Source: Pyxicephalus adspersus (taxonomy: Eukaryota > Chordata > Amphibia > Anura > Pyxicephalidae). From it: DNA of 64,000 nucleotides. This document shows positions 46,906 to 58,225 of this stretch, piece after piece (within the stretch, counting starts at the first letter, position 1; each line of letters starts with the position of its first letter). The notes beneath the pieces were generated by a model. That model did no database searches. It saw only the letters and a program-made list of their open reading frames with translations, and was not told the DNA's origin. A program made the position numbers and the translations under genes. The DNA lies in assembly GCF_032062135.1 (NCBI RefSeq), contig NC_092860.1, positions 70,755,188 to 70,819,187 of the forward strand, given 5' to 3'.

Positions 46906-48412
46906 CTACAAATCCAAGCAAATACATACAGTGTAAAATGGTTACATGGGTTGTTGTAGATAGTCTCTTTTAACAGGGAGAACTAGGTCATTTTTACCTT
47001 TATTGTACAATTCTCATAAATCCTAATTTCTGCACATTCACTGTGTGAAGAAAAAGTCTAGCTGCAATAATCTATAAAGGTGAACTCTAGCCTTTCCTTT
47101 GATAGTGCCCAGCTGTATGTACTAAAACTTCTCAAAAGTATAATAAATTGCTAAATGGTATAAATCGTCATTTAGCATGCCAAGGCCCTATGTGAATAAA
47201 AGCAATAGGTCCTGTGAATCTGTGCAATGTGTGTTTTTGGCCCATGCTCATATTCAAAATGGTGTGTGAGCTTTGGATCAAGACCAGAGATATATGAGAC
47301 CATGTTTATAGAAGACTAAACCTAATCATTAGGTCCAGATTACTGCAGTGCTTAGCTTTCTATCTTAAACTCTGCTGCAGTTAAGGGTAAGTTTATGGCA
47401 TCCATCTGTGTGGATTGGAATTGTTAAAACAGCGAGAATATTTGATCAAAAACAAAACATAAGTAACATTGCTCAAATTCTAGCTACTCCTTTTGACAAC
47501 ATGTTCTGACTTTTAGATTGGGTAGGCAGGAGTAATTTAAGGACAGTGAAATCAGAGCAATAATGTAGCCTAATACTAGTTTAGAATAGTGACTCCTTTC
47601 CAAGGGGCATGTATAGGCACACTATCACTATTATGCAATTGGTTAATCCAGCTACGTGTAGTTTAAAAGGGTGGAAACTAGGAAGAGGAGGAATAAGAAT
47701 GATCCTATATCTTAAGTGAATGTGCACATGAAGAAAAGTCTGGTAAAACTGATGAGAGGTGTGCAAGAATTGACAAAAACATTAGTTTGTGAGTAGGAGA
47801 TGCGATTCTGGTACTATATCGCATAGTTATGAAATCTATGTATAATTTCTATTTGGTATTTTTTAGGTACCTAAACAGAATACTCAAAAACATTTCAATA
47901 TTTATTTCTTTACATCTACAATATACCAATAACAAATTTAGTAAAGTTTTATTAACAAAATAGTAAACTGTACAATCACCCATTGTATTAAAACACAGTT
48001 ATATCAATTGTACATTAAATGTACACCAATTCATACATATCCTTGAGTGAACACATTTCTGTTCATAGGAAAGTGAACCGTTTTTCCTTTGAACCTCTAC
48101 AGATATTAAGACCTGATGACATTTTCAAAGCAGGAAACAGAAACTGTGTGCTATAAGAGGAAAGTAAATGTATATACCAGAACAAATAGAAGCTGCTGTA
48201 TGTTGTGATAAGATAAGGAATAAAGAACTAGACATAAAATAATTGTATGCTTTGCACTGAAGAAATTATTATAAAATTGTAATATGTGAAAAAATAGCAG
48301 TTTGTAATTAGGTTATGCCTGAGTAATTATTTTCTCTTTCCATGAAAAGAGCTTATTAAGACAAGTGCTGGGAAACCCTAGCCTCTCAGCTCCCCCAGCC
48401 ACTGCTCACATT
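46906..48412. other. Intergenic, nothing recognised
   Basis: AT-rich, no gene. The last ~100 bp could be the 5' part of the repeat that follows. Confidence 0.4.
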
Positions 48413-48658
48413 TGCAGCAATTGAAGAGGTGTTTGCATGTAAGGACACACTGTCCATTTTGGATTTAGACTCTTTAAACTGATTCCTGATGAAGCGGACA
48501 TAAATATCTGCGAAACGCGTCGAATCAAAAGAATCTAAAATTGATGCAGCAATTGAAGAGGTGTTTGTACTGTATGCAAGGACATACTGTCCATTTTGGA
48601 TTTAGGATCTTTAAACTGATTTCTGATGAAGCGGACGTAAATATCTGCAAAACGTGTG
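48413..48658 (+). repeat. Two-unit tandem repeat (132-137 bp) carrying hammerhead motifs
   Basis: TGCAGCAATTGAAGAGGTG starts at 48413 and again at 48545. The units stay nearly identical through the hammerhead region, where CTGATGA starts at 48486 and 48623 (137 bp apart because of a 5-bp net insertion in unit 2). Bounded by the predicted cleavage positions, one full unit is 48522-48658. Similarity to the unit stops about 13 bp after that point, where a different tail with AATAAAG (48780) begins. No protein frame is carried. Confidence 0.85.
48464..48539 (+). ncRNA. Candidate type I hammerhead ribozyme (unit 1, apparently intact core)
   Basis: The core CTGATGA lies at 48486-48492. Stem II is GCGGA/TCTGC (48494-48498 with 48507-48511) around the loop CATAAATA. 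GAAA follows at 48512-48515. The segment ACGCGT is self-complementary, so stem III would be minimal or formed between two molecules. The cleavage triplet GTC is at 48519-48521. Stem I pairs TGATTC (48480-48485) with GAATCA (48522-48527). Beyond a 4-nt bulge AAAC, TTTAGACTCTTT pairs with AAAGAATCTAAA with one C/A mismatch. All catalytic positions I can check are present. Activity is inferred, not shown. Confidence 0.7.
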
Positions 48659-48676
48659 GAATCAAAAGAATTTTGA
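48601..48676 (+). pseudogene. Second hammerhead copy, probably inactive
   Basis: The same fold as unit 1, but the catalytic GAAA reads AAAA (48649-48652) and the cleavage-site C of GTC is G (48658). Stem I begins with a G-U pair. Known hammerhead biochemistry requires the G at this position (G12) and a non-G nucleotide at the cleavage site, so this copy should not cleave. Confidence 0.65.
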
Positions 48677-50454
48677 GACTGTTCAATGTGCATATTGCTT
48701 CATACCACACCATTCTGGATGGAGGGTTTTTCATTTGCTGTATTATGTTGCAATTTTTAGCTTGCACCATTGTGTGTATCAATAAAGTTTAGTTATTTTA
48801 TCTATTGTGCTGTTAAAGTCCCAATTTTTGACAGTTTTTTTGTACTGCTCACATTTATTATTCATGTTTTCTGTGTTTTTATCATTGTAATCATTGTTTT
48901 TAATCATTATAAATATTTTGTTTTGGTAACTATTTTTGGTGTTCTGCATAAAGGTGTGGAGGATATTGGTTTCTCTTTCCCCCATATATCTTCCAACTCT
49001 TTTCGAATTGGTGTACACCAAGTATACTGGAGTTATCTTCCAACCCCCACACTTCCTATTACTTCTTTTTTTTTTTTTTTTTACACAGGAGCCAAATACA
49101 AAAGTAGTATTGTCATTAATTCACTGGGTGCACTACACTAACTGTAAAAATAGTGTTGGGTGGTACACATCCTGAATTATGGTGTAAATAGTGAATATTC
49201 ACAAAAATAGCAAAATACAAGCTTTGGGGTGTTACCAGGAACTCAGGAATATTATTACACATTCCTTACTTTACTGACTATAAAATACATTTTTTATAAT
49301 GTAAGATACTATTGAATATTGAGTTTGCTGGCCCTTAAAATCCCATGAATTGGTGGAATTTCATAAATTTTAGGATGCCTAGTAGTCAACGAAAAATTAT
49401 TTGACATCAACTAAATATTTGCCCCTCTAAAACCCTCCTTTATTATGACATTAAAAAACTTTCTTTTTTTGTTTTAAGATGATATCCTGTAATTTCCTTT
49501 TACCATAAGATAACAGATATGTTATATATGTTATACTAATATAATTTGTGAAAGAAATGTTCCTTTGGTAAATGTGCTTTTTAAATTTCCTAAAGATAGA
49601 CTTGTTTTTTTTATTACTTTAGCATTTTAGTATTTAGCACAACCAGTAATTTAATAGACTGTATTTATGCCTATACCTCACATACAGTACATAATGTAGC
49701 TGGATTATTGTTGTCAAAATAAAATATACTGCTAAACTGACTATGTACAGTTTAGCAGGGGAAGTAAAAAATTACAGCACAACAATATCAGTTTTAGCGT
49801 AAAAGACACGATTACAGAGTTGCATAAGACACTGTTATCACATAACAGTCACAGCATATTGTGGAACTGCCCTAAAAATTACTTCTTCTTCTACTACAAA
49901 TTAAGTAAATGAAGTATTAAATATGAAATCAGGATCAATACAATTTCCTCCAACATCCTTCATAACACAATGTTTAATAACTGAGCACACAAGTGGAAGG
50001 GGACTATAAGTAAAAAAATGTCAAAAAAATGACCAATTCCCCAAATTATCTACTTAGTGTTAACATACTAACTGGGAAGGTATGGTAAGCTGCATGTATA
50101 TTTGGCAGTAAAATATTTGTTGAATTAAAGACACAAGTAGTATAACATCAAGCTTTATAAAACATACTCTGCTGATTTGTTAAAATGGGACCTACCATTT
50201 TTACATCCCCTACAATCAGATTTTATAGAGCAGATCATATCAGCAGACCTACATAATTCCAAATATACAGTAGTTTCAATCATTACAACATGATTTTGCA
50301 ATGGCTTTGTAAAAAACTGAACCCATACATTTTCCTGTGTTCAAGATAACAAATCTTTTAAAATGTATCCAAAATGCTGAGTTTACAAAACCATGAAAGT
50401 GATCAACCAACATACATTATAGACAATGTCCACCTTCCCATAATATCTTACATC
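48659..50454. other. Tail of the hammerhead element, then intergenic
   Basis: 48659-48790 ends in TCAATAAAG and may be the 3' part of the repeat. After it, AT-rich DNA with T runs (49068-49083) and no gene seen. Confidence 0.35.
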
Positions 50455-51450
50455 TGTGGTGCTCAACCTTTTTTCATTTGGGGGTTGCTGTTGACATTGA
50501 GATAAAACCCGCAGGTCAAAATGCAAACATAAAATGTATCTTTAAAACTAGAATAGCTTTAATTTAAAATTAAATTACATTGAAATGTTTCTGGTTATCA
50601 TATTGTACATGTACCAAATAAAAGAAATGACAAATCAAGATATTTGCACTCACCATTTGATGCTCATTTTATTAATTAAAGATACAAAACTAAAGCTATC
50701 ATACAGTGATGGCTGGTAATATATTGCTCCCAGTTCATCATTCCTGTATCGAAGAGCAGAAACTACACTATACAATGCGTCCTGTCAGTTATAGGGGGCG
50801 CTAACCTTCTTTGTACCCCAATACCTCTGCAATGGATATTTCCAGAGAAACGCAATTTATGTGACTAGTAGTCAAGGGGTACATGTTCTTACTACTACAT
50901 CTTCAGGTTCTTACATCTCCCCGTTTCTGAGAAATTAGGATTCACAGAAGGTGGAAAGTGGCCTGATGTGTAACAGGGTAGCAAGGTATGACAGGTAAAG
51001 TTTTTATAGTTATCTTGTGATGGTGCCGTAGTTAAGAAATTTTAGGGTGAGTTAGCCACAAGAGTCCCCCACTTGCAGTTACATTTTCCTTTTCTTACAG
51101 AGAAATTGGGGTTCATAAAAACTAAGGGGATAGCTATGTGTGACAGGGTAACATGACAAAAGGCATTTACTACTGACTCACATTTCCAGTTGCCAACATC
51201 CCTGTGTTCCAGAGAAATTGAGGGTCACAGAAGGTAAGTGGTAAACTATGTGTAACAGTCGGTCACAATGCAGCATCTGCAGATTTGACTCCACGCAGCA
51301 GTGAGCGGTACTGAGCGTCTCCCCTTAGGCAGGGTGCTATGGCATGAGGAAGGGGCAACCTAACCGCCAGTCTGAATGTAGTCTTGAAGTTTTTTTAAGA
51401 GGCATGGAAGTGGCCTCCGGGGGTTCCTAACATGGAAACTCAATTTGGGG
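50455..51450. mobile_element. Possible hAT-like relic
   Basis: CTGTGGTGCTCAACCTTTTTTC near 50457 (read CTGTGGTGCTC + AACCTTTTTTC) resembles a hAT left end, and GGGGGTTCCTAACATGG near 51420 could be its decayed right end. Between them are repeated phrases with ACAGAGAAATT, GGTCACAGAAGGT and ATGTGTAACAGGGTAGC (50930-51260), an old tandem structure. No target duplication identified. Confidence 0.35.
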
Positions 51451-51549
51451 GCCCTGGTATTGAAATAATCCCCCTCTATGTGAAAATGTATCTGCTTGTT
51501 ATTAGGATTTATGCTAGTGACCCCATATCTGGCAACTTTTTATGTTTAG

Positions 51550-51785
51550 GGGGCTAAATAACACATTTCTATGACACTCAGTGTAGGAGACGAAGGTGGT
51601 CGGGGAGCAGCCACAGCTGATTGCATGATCTCAAAGAGGAACATCGGACATGCTGCCGCATCCCCCCCCTCCCAACACACACACACAAGACAACAAGCAG
51701 AGAGGGAGTAAGCAGAGGGACAGATCTGGGAGCTCCATGGGCTGGATGTGGCCCGCAGGCTGTAGATTGGGCACCCACACTTACC
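51550..51785. mobile_element. hAT-like fragment (right side)
   Basis: GGATGTGGCCCGCAGGCTG then TAGATTGGGCACCCACAC at 51744-51782 match hAT right subterminal sequence. The final CCCTG is altered. Contains a C run and a CA microsatellite (51662-51690). Confidence 0.45.
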
Positions 51786-53119
51786 CACAATACCCACACT
51801 TCTGGTCAATAAATTTGAAAGTATTTAAACCAGGGATTTCCAACCAGGGGGCATTCTTTTTGTGCCAATGAATTTTAGGAAGGGGCTGATCTGAGGAACT
51901 TAAAGGGTGAAGTTTGATCTAAGATATAAAGAGAGGAATTAAGGGAGAGGGTCTAGGGTCTGAGTGTTATAGAAGCTTAGATATTTTAGGAATAATAAAC
52001 TCAAATACATTTAAATTTTAGGACTGTTTTGCAAGTAGATTTATAAACATGGTATTCTTAGATGGTAGGGTATTACAATACATGTTTAAAATGATTTTTG
52101 GTTCCAAGTGATTTTTCTCTGGACTCTACTTTGCAAAAAGCTAAAAAAAAAAATACTTTTTTTGTGTATAGCCTACTTTATTAAACATATATGGCATATA
52201 AACATATACTGACAACTGGAGGAGACAAACCTAGAATCCCCGTTTGTATGCCAAAGTTTGCTAGAAATATGTAAGAGTCTATACAAAGAGTTAAAATGTT
52301 GTCTCTCTGCCTTTAGTGGCTAGTGGAGACCCTGACCCAAAACAAGCATGTAGATATGGAAATTATGTGATCAAGTGGAGGGAAAGACAGGCTTTTATAG
52401 GCAGATTTTTTTTTTTAAATCTTCTTCAGGGGAGGATTGAGATTGAAGTTGAATATTAAACTGTATCAACTTGAATATTAAAGCTGTATCACTGTAAAGA
52501 AGGGAGAGCTTTTTAAAAACTGAAGTTGATATTTTACTTGAAATGTGAAAATAAGTGTATGTAATCACAGACTTTGATTGCTTGTTTATCATTAGCTAGT
52601 CGATCTATATATGGTATAGGCATATATTGTATAACATTAAAAAAATATTTACTTTTTTTTTTTTTAAATCTGCCTATAAAGGCCTGTCTATCCCTCTACT
52701 TGTTCACATAATTATCTTTTCCAGGCTAGGCAACCGAAAATACTATCCTTAATGATTAATTGGTGGAATCCTACTAACTACCCATCCCCCTATTTAGATT
52801 CATGTACATCCAGAAATTCAGACCTCCATATGCCATACAAGTCAGCAAAGACATCTGGCAAATGCCTTCTTTACAGTTTTCTTTTCACTGAATAATACTT
52901 ACTACATAGATACATGTCCCATATTTTCGGAAAATAAATGTATTTGAACTCTCGGGGATGCTCTTATCCAGCTGTCTCCCACTAATTCACACAGCATTAC
53001 TTAGAATGTAAGTAATTTGGACTTGTACAAGTTTAATTTAAATAGTTTTTTTTTAAAAAACAAATTCTGGGTTGTGTTACATTATTGTCTTACTTTTATT
53101 AGTGACAAAAGCTATTTTT
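51786..53119. other. Intergenic, nothing recognised
   Basis: An imperfect inverted pair links GGCTTTTATAGGCAGATTTT (52390) with AAATCTGCCTATAAAGGCC (52667). The intervening sequence may be a decayed inverted-repeat element. No gene. Confidence 0.4.
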
Positions 53120-53174
53120 GATCTCATTGTCTCCTGAAGAAGCCAAGGGGCAAAAAGTGTGGGGTTTTGAGATC
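53120..53174 (+). pseudogene. Degenerate hammerhead-like relic
   Basis: CTGAAGA, a GCC/GGGC-type stem II, AAAA in place of GAAA, and GTGTG in place of the cleavage segment follow the same order as at 48.5 kb. Outer arms GATCTCA and TGAGATC pair as a distal stem I. About 100 bp downstream an AATAAAC tail appears, as in the other two loci. Inactive by core mutation. Confidence 0.4.
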
Positions 53175-54400
53175 CTACTTGTTAATTCATTTATGACATC
53201 CTGATATATTTGTGTATCATACAGCAAGAATCAGTTGACCTATGTTGGAAATAGGATTAAACACTGTATAAATAAACTGCACATCTTTTATATAAGCTTT
53301 CCCTCAAAAGCCTGCTTACTCCCCTTTTGTGGTTCTAATATAGATTTATTCAGGCTGGGCAAGTATTAATCTCAAGTTAACATAGGATTCCAACTTAGTA
53401 AACCTCCTTCTTTGCAAATTACTACAGACATATGTATTTTAAGTGTTTGTGCGATAGACTAATACACATTGTATATTTATTTAAAAACCAACACCAAACA
53501 TGCCAAACACACAGCAGATCTTTGATCACAGATACCACATACCACAAACTGCCAAACAGTGCAGCTTGTAAGGGTCACACCTCAGACAAAGAAAGCCCCT
53601 ATTCAGAGGCTCTGGAGATGTCACCTGCATATAGCTGGCACCCTAGACACCACAGATGCTGCCGGGAGGAGATGCTAAAGAAGAGGGCAGCAAACTTTAT
53701 TTTTTTGTTTTGCTTTTAACTAACAGATGGGGTTAATCTTAAATTTAAACTGGGCCTTTATCCAGCCTACACAACTCTAGACCAGCCATTTGGTTTTGAG
53801 AGACTGTTGCTGTCCTCCTAACAGTTGCAGTAAAGCTGAACATTTTGCTGTGTTTTTGTTTGATCTCCTGCTGAAGATGCTGTATTCATTTTGTTTGGAA
53901 CCATAAATGGACTGTTATTAAACCTTTGCAGTACCCTATGTATATGGTATTACTTATTATTACACTAGGTATCCAGCCTGGATGGCTAGAATAGGGAGAG
54001 CAGCTAAACTCTAAACCTAACTTATGCTGGTGAAGACATTTATTAACAAATTTTTTGGGAAATTTGGGTGCCTATAAAAGATATGCACAAAGCTTAAAAG
54101 TCCCCTGCAAGATCATGGGTGACTTATTCTCTTAGGGAGCAGCTGGGATTTGTAGTGTGACCATGCCTGCCAGTCTCTTTCTCCATTATTGACTTCTGTG
54201 TTGATTACTGAAGCCCACTCTGATTAAAATAAACACTGACATAGATCTCCCTCATGCATGTGACATGACCTTGGCATAAGTCAAAATGTCATGAGTAAAC
54301 TTTCTGCTTCTTTTATAAAGAGCAGGCTAGCCTTTAAATCTTTTTTTACTCTGCATTGTCTGTATTGGAGTAGAGGAGTGTGGGAGTTTCAGGAAGAGAC
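53175..54400. other. Upstream flank of the GILT gene
   Basis: No exon, RNA gene or classified transposon before the promoter region. Confidence 0.4.
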
Positions 54401-54468
54401 TGAGATTTGTAGGAGGGGCAGACTTATAACTCTCTTACACTTTCTCATTTACACACTCAGTGCACACA
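54388..54468 (+). promoter_or_regulatory. Candidate core promoter and short 5' UTR of the GILT gene
   Basis: A TTATAA box-like element (54425-54430) lies about 40 bp before the ATG. A transcription start 25-30 bp downstream of it would leave only a very short 5' UTR. TTCAGGAA at 54388-54395 resembles a STAT half-site pair but has two central bases rather than the three of a standard GAS site, so interferon control cannot be claimed from it. Confidence 0.3.
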
Positions 54469-54585
54469 ATGACTTCTGCTGTGCTTTTCTTCTTTTTATT
54501 TCTTGTTTGTGCATCAGCTGAGCACAAATGTCAACATCCACCAAGTGAATGGTGCAGTTCCTGGGAAATTGCTAAAGAATGTCAG
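54469..54585 (+). CDS. GILT (IFI30-family) exon 1: signal peptide and start of mature protein
   Basis: 39 codons from ATG to a GT donor (CAG|GTAGG) in phase 0. Residues 1-17 form a signal peptide: a short polar start, a Leu/Phe-rich core (AVLFFFLFLV) and an ASA cleavage site. The mature start CQHPPSEWCSSWEIAKEC is the small cysteine-rich N-terminal motif (saposin-A-like spacing) seen in non-mammalian GILT proteins. The family reduces disulphide bonds of endocytosed proteins in lysosomes for MHC class II presentation. An in-frame GTG lies three codons upstream, but the ATG gives the standard signal peptide. The reading joins the exon at 62935 without a frame change. I leave the symbol blank because frogs may carry several paralogues. 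Confidence 0.88.
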
Positions 54586-57500
54586 GTAGGAAAGTTCCTT
54601 CTTTTGAAGATGTTTTCATGTCATCAAGTGTTTTACCTACAGCTTGCAGCCTTTGAATCTCTAATACTTTTCTTTTACATACTTTTTTGTAATGCCTACT
54701 GCTGCTTGGGGAAATAGGAGCTATATTGTTTACCAGGACCAAATAACCTGTAGTGTTTGCTGTGTTTATTTAAAGGAAATGTGTCTTTTATTACAGCTTG
54801 ATTTATTTACAGAAGATTTACATATCATTTATTGTATTTTTTTTTATCGTACAGTTAAGACATTTACCAAACATTATAATTTGTTAATAACTACACAATG
54901 TTTACTCTCTTATATCACCCTTTTTAAATCATCATTAAATTACAATAGATCGATTTACTAAAGGTTTGAGATGTGGTGTCAAATTTCTGGATCCAGGGGG
55001 ACTTGTGTGGCCCCTGACATAAGAGAGCCGCACATATTATTCGGTAAATGTAATGTTGCCTAAATCTGTTAGAGACTGTAGAAATGCAACAAGTCATTGA
55101 AGACTATAGCCATATTACAAAAGGTGGTCATTGACTTTAAGTATGCTTCAAGAGATGGTCATAGAAGTTGTTAGAGTCTGGGAGAGCAAGAGGCAGGAAT
55201 GAAATAAAAATATGTAATTAGGAGATCATCAAAGACTTGGAATGCTAGAAAAGATGGCTAGGAACTCCAAACATGCTGCAGGAGATAGTCAGAGACTGGG
55301 AACATATAAGAGAGAGAGAAATACCGTTAGCAAAATGCATTTTTAAAGGATCAAAGGACTAGAAAAAGTGAAAACAGCAGAAAAAAGTATGATGGTATGA
55401 GAGAAATGAACCAAATAACCATATTTACCTGCTAAAACCCAGTCAAAAGTATATTTTTTTCCTTTACTCATCAAGTATGTACCCTGATAAAGAAAACAGA
55501 GGCTACTATCTGTAGGGATTAAAGAGGCCACAATAAGTGGCAAATGTCCACAGGTCAGACATCAGTGGTTTAGAGGATGTTGTTTTAGCAAACTGAACGT
55601 TCACATGTCCTATAAAATAAACAAACTCAGTCAGTTAAATCAATTGCAACCATGATAGCACTAACCTTGGCAACATTTTTAATTCCAACAGTAGTGCACA
55701 GGGCACATTCTACATCATTTCCGGAAATGTTCGGTATCATTGGCATACCATCATCAGAATTCTGTGAGAATTTAAAGGAGAAAACTGAACACAAATTACC
55801 ATTTTACTTTTCTGTCCTGTTGCAAACCCTGTATACCCTCTTTATCTATTTATTACTTTTACATTTTAGTAAATAAAGGGGGTAATATGACACTTAAGCC
55901 CTTCTGTGTAAACTGCCTGCATGACAATTACACCTATTACTGGTTGTCCAGTGGTGGCCCCCTCAGGATCCTGACTAGAAATCTTTACAGTGAGTATGTG
56001 ACCTTGTATTGTGTTCACTAAATCCTTAAGAATGTTAAGTGGGTTTAGGTTTGTTTAATCAAATATTTGATAACTGTACAATAGACAATCATTTCCACAC
56101 TTCATCATGTTGGACTACCCCTCTTAAAGAAAAGTTGAGAATTTAGATATATTGTAGGGTTGTAAACAGATGACAGACATTTATTAGCCTTATGCTGACT
56201 AATGTGCATACACGTATATACTTTAGCATTTTTTTCCTATTTTAGTGTATATAGATATATTACTTGCAAGAAGTACGTTTGTGACTTACACTGCATTGAA
56301 AAAAAATCCTTCATGTACTATATCATGCCATACTGATCATTGAGTAGGATCTTTCCAAAGCAAAGCATTGTTCATGTAAAAATTACATAGCCCTTGGTAC
56401 TATGGCAGTATGGAGAAAAAGAGAAGAAGCTTGACAAGAACGTAAGGGTTGGCAATCTTTAGCAGGATTTGCTTTTAAACACACCTATATCACACAGTTA
56501 TAGTGGCTAGTAGAGTATTTAGGTTTCATTAATTGGATATAATATAAATATGATTCAGATGTCACTTGATTTACAGCTAGGAGCCACTTAATGTGCTGAA
56601 CTAAGAACTGGTCCTTCATGTTATGTGGATCTTGGGATGGAAAGTGGTGGGGACCTAACAACTTTACAAGGTCTCTAAGAAAATATAAATCAGGTGAATA
56701 TCAGAAAATATACATTTTTTGGCAAGGTTTATGTAATTTTTAAACATAAAATGTGAATTTCATGTGTGCAAAAATCTGTCATCAAAATGTTAAAGCTCAC
56801 ACTACATCTCTATTGCGTTATTTACAAGAAATATAAGTAGTATAACTAGCAGAAGAAACAGGTGGGTGGCTTATAATAATAAAAAATGAATATATATCAC
56901 AAAACTTTCCAGCAATCAATCCAGTCAAGCAAAATTGAGAACCTGATTATAAACCGATTCATAAATCTAGATTCAAACACAGGTCTTTGTTACATTAAAA
57001 ATATATTAAAAGGCACATCTTGCCTTGGAAAGTGTGGACCTATTCTAATCTGTGAGCACCAAAAGGGCTACCAGAGCTTCTGAACAGCTCTATGGTTAGG
57101 CCAGGCAAGCTAGCTCGCTCTTCTGTTTTAGGCAGATAGTTCATTCATACACCCGCAGGCTATTGTTGTTCTCAGAGGTCCAGCAGAAAATGTGAGGTTT
57201 CACATACAGCCTTCTATAGTTATTTGCAGATCAGAAATTTGTCCATCAAAAGTACAATATGATAACCAAAACTCTGTTTTTTCCTGTTCTAATCTCTTTC
57301 GAGAGGGTTCTCGCAGGGTGCCCCCCCCCCCAAAGGGGCTTTTTATCTGGGATATATCAAATACCACAAACTGAATTGATTACACCATTTTGAAACATTC
57401 TTACATGCAAAAATGTGAAGGCCTTATAGTAAGGGAACTCCATCGGGACCTGTAGAAGGTCATCTGGCAGCAGGCTCTGAAGAGCTCACTTTGTACAGTC

Positions 57501-57689
57501 TACAAAGAAAATACTTATAAGATTTTGATGCACTGGTACCTCAATCCAGGTGTTCTCCACACCAGTTTTCCCACCACAGGCAGTCTGTGTTGGTGATGTG
57601 GTTTTGGAGTGGGCACCCAACACTATATCCTCAGGGCCTGTCCCTGTACTGTACTGGATACATGCTTGCATTGCATATGGCCCTCTGTC

Positions 57690-58110
57690 ATGAGGTCAAT
57701 GACCTTCTCAAGGGGATGTTAGGGCTTCTCATTTCTTTTGATTTACTAACCCATCTACTACACTTACTGGTCTGGGAACACTCCAAACCCAGCAAATGAC
57801 TTGTCGCTAATTTCCTAACCGCTGCAAGATGCCTTATAGCCAAAAACTGGAAGTCAACCTCCCCCCAACCCTTCTGGCTTTGCCTACTTGAATCAAAGAT
57901 GTACAACTAATGGAACAGCTGACAGCCCTCCTTTATGATCGAATTCAATGTAATCTGGGCCCCTTGGGAGTCCAATGTAGTCTCCCACTCCTAAGTATTT
58001 ACTACCTAATGTTACTAGTAAGTGAGATCATACGCAGGAACTTTGCTGGTAGGGGACATAGAGTGACCATTATAATACGGCCAAGGCTTACCTTGCTCCC
58101 CTTTCCCCCA
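57690..58110 (+). mobile_element. L1-like C-terminal fragment, copy 4
   Basis: IAKNWKSTSPPTL (about 57835-57875) and KDVQLMEQLTALLYDRIQ (about 57895-57950) are the terminal motif of L1-type ORF2 (tRNA-like AKxWK, then MEKLTAxL). A stop separates the two parts. In the GILT intron, same strand. Confidence 0.65.
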
Positions 58111-58148
58111 TAATTTATGTCCTTTCTGTACTTTTCCTTTAACTTTCT

Positions 58149-58225
58149 AGGCCTGATTTATTTAAGCTCTCCTCCAAGGATGAAGAGGATACACTTTCAT
58201 CAGCAAACCTTGAATGGGCTTCCTA
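58149..58225. mobile_element. Foldback MITE, half copy D
   Basis: AGGCCTGATTTATTTAAGCTC, GAAGAGGATACACTTTCATCAG and AGCAAACCTTGAATGG match the left arm and inner part of the family. The right arm is missing. Confidence 0.65.

Noticed and set aside
54388..54395. Interferon-gamma activated site upstream of the GILT gene
   Set aside because: TTCAGGAA has two central bases instead of the three of a standard GAS element. No ISRE-like GAAANNGAAA was seen close by.
54460..54468. Upstream GTG as GILT start
   Set aside because: It adds only three residues before an ATG that begins a standard signal peptide.
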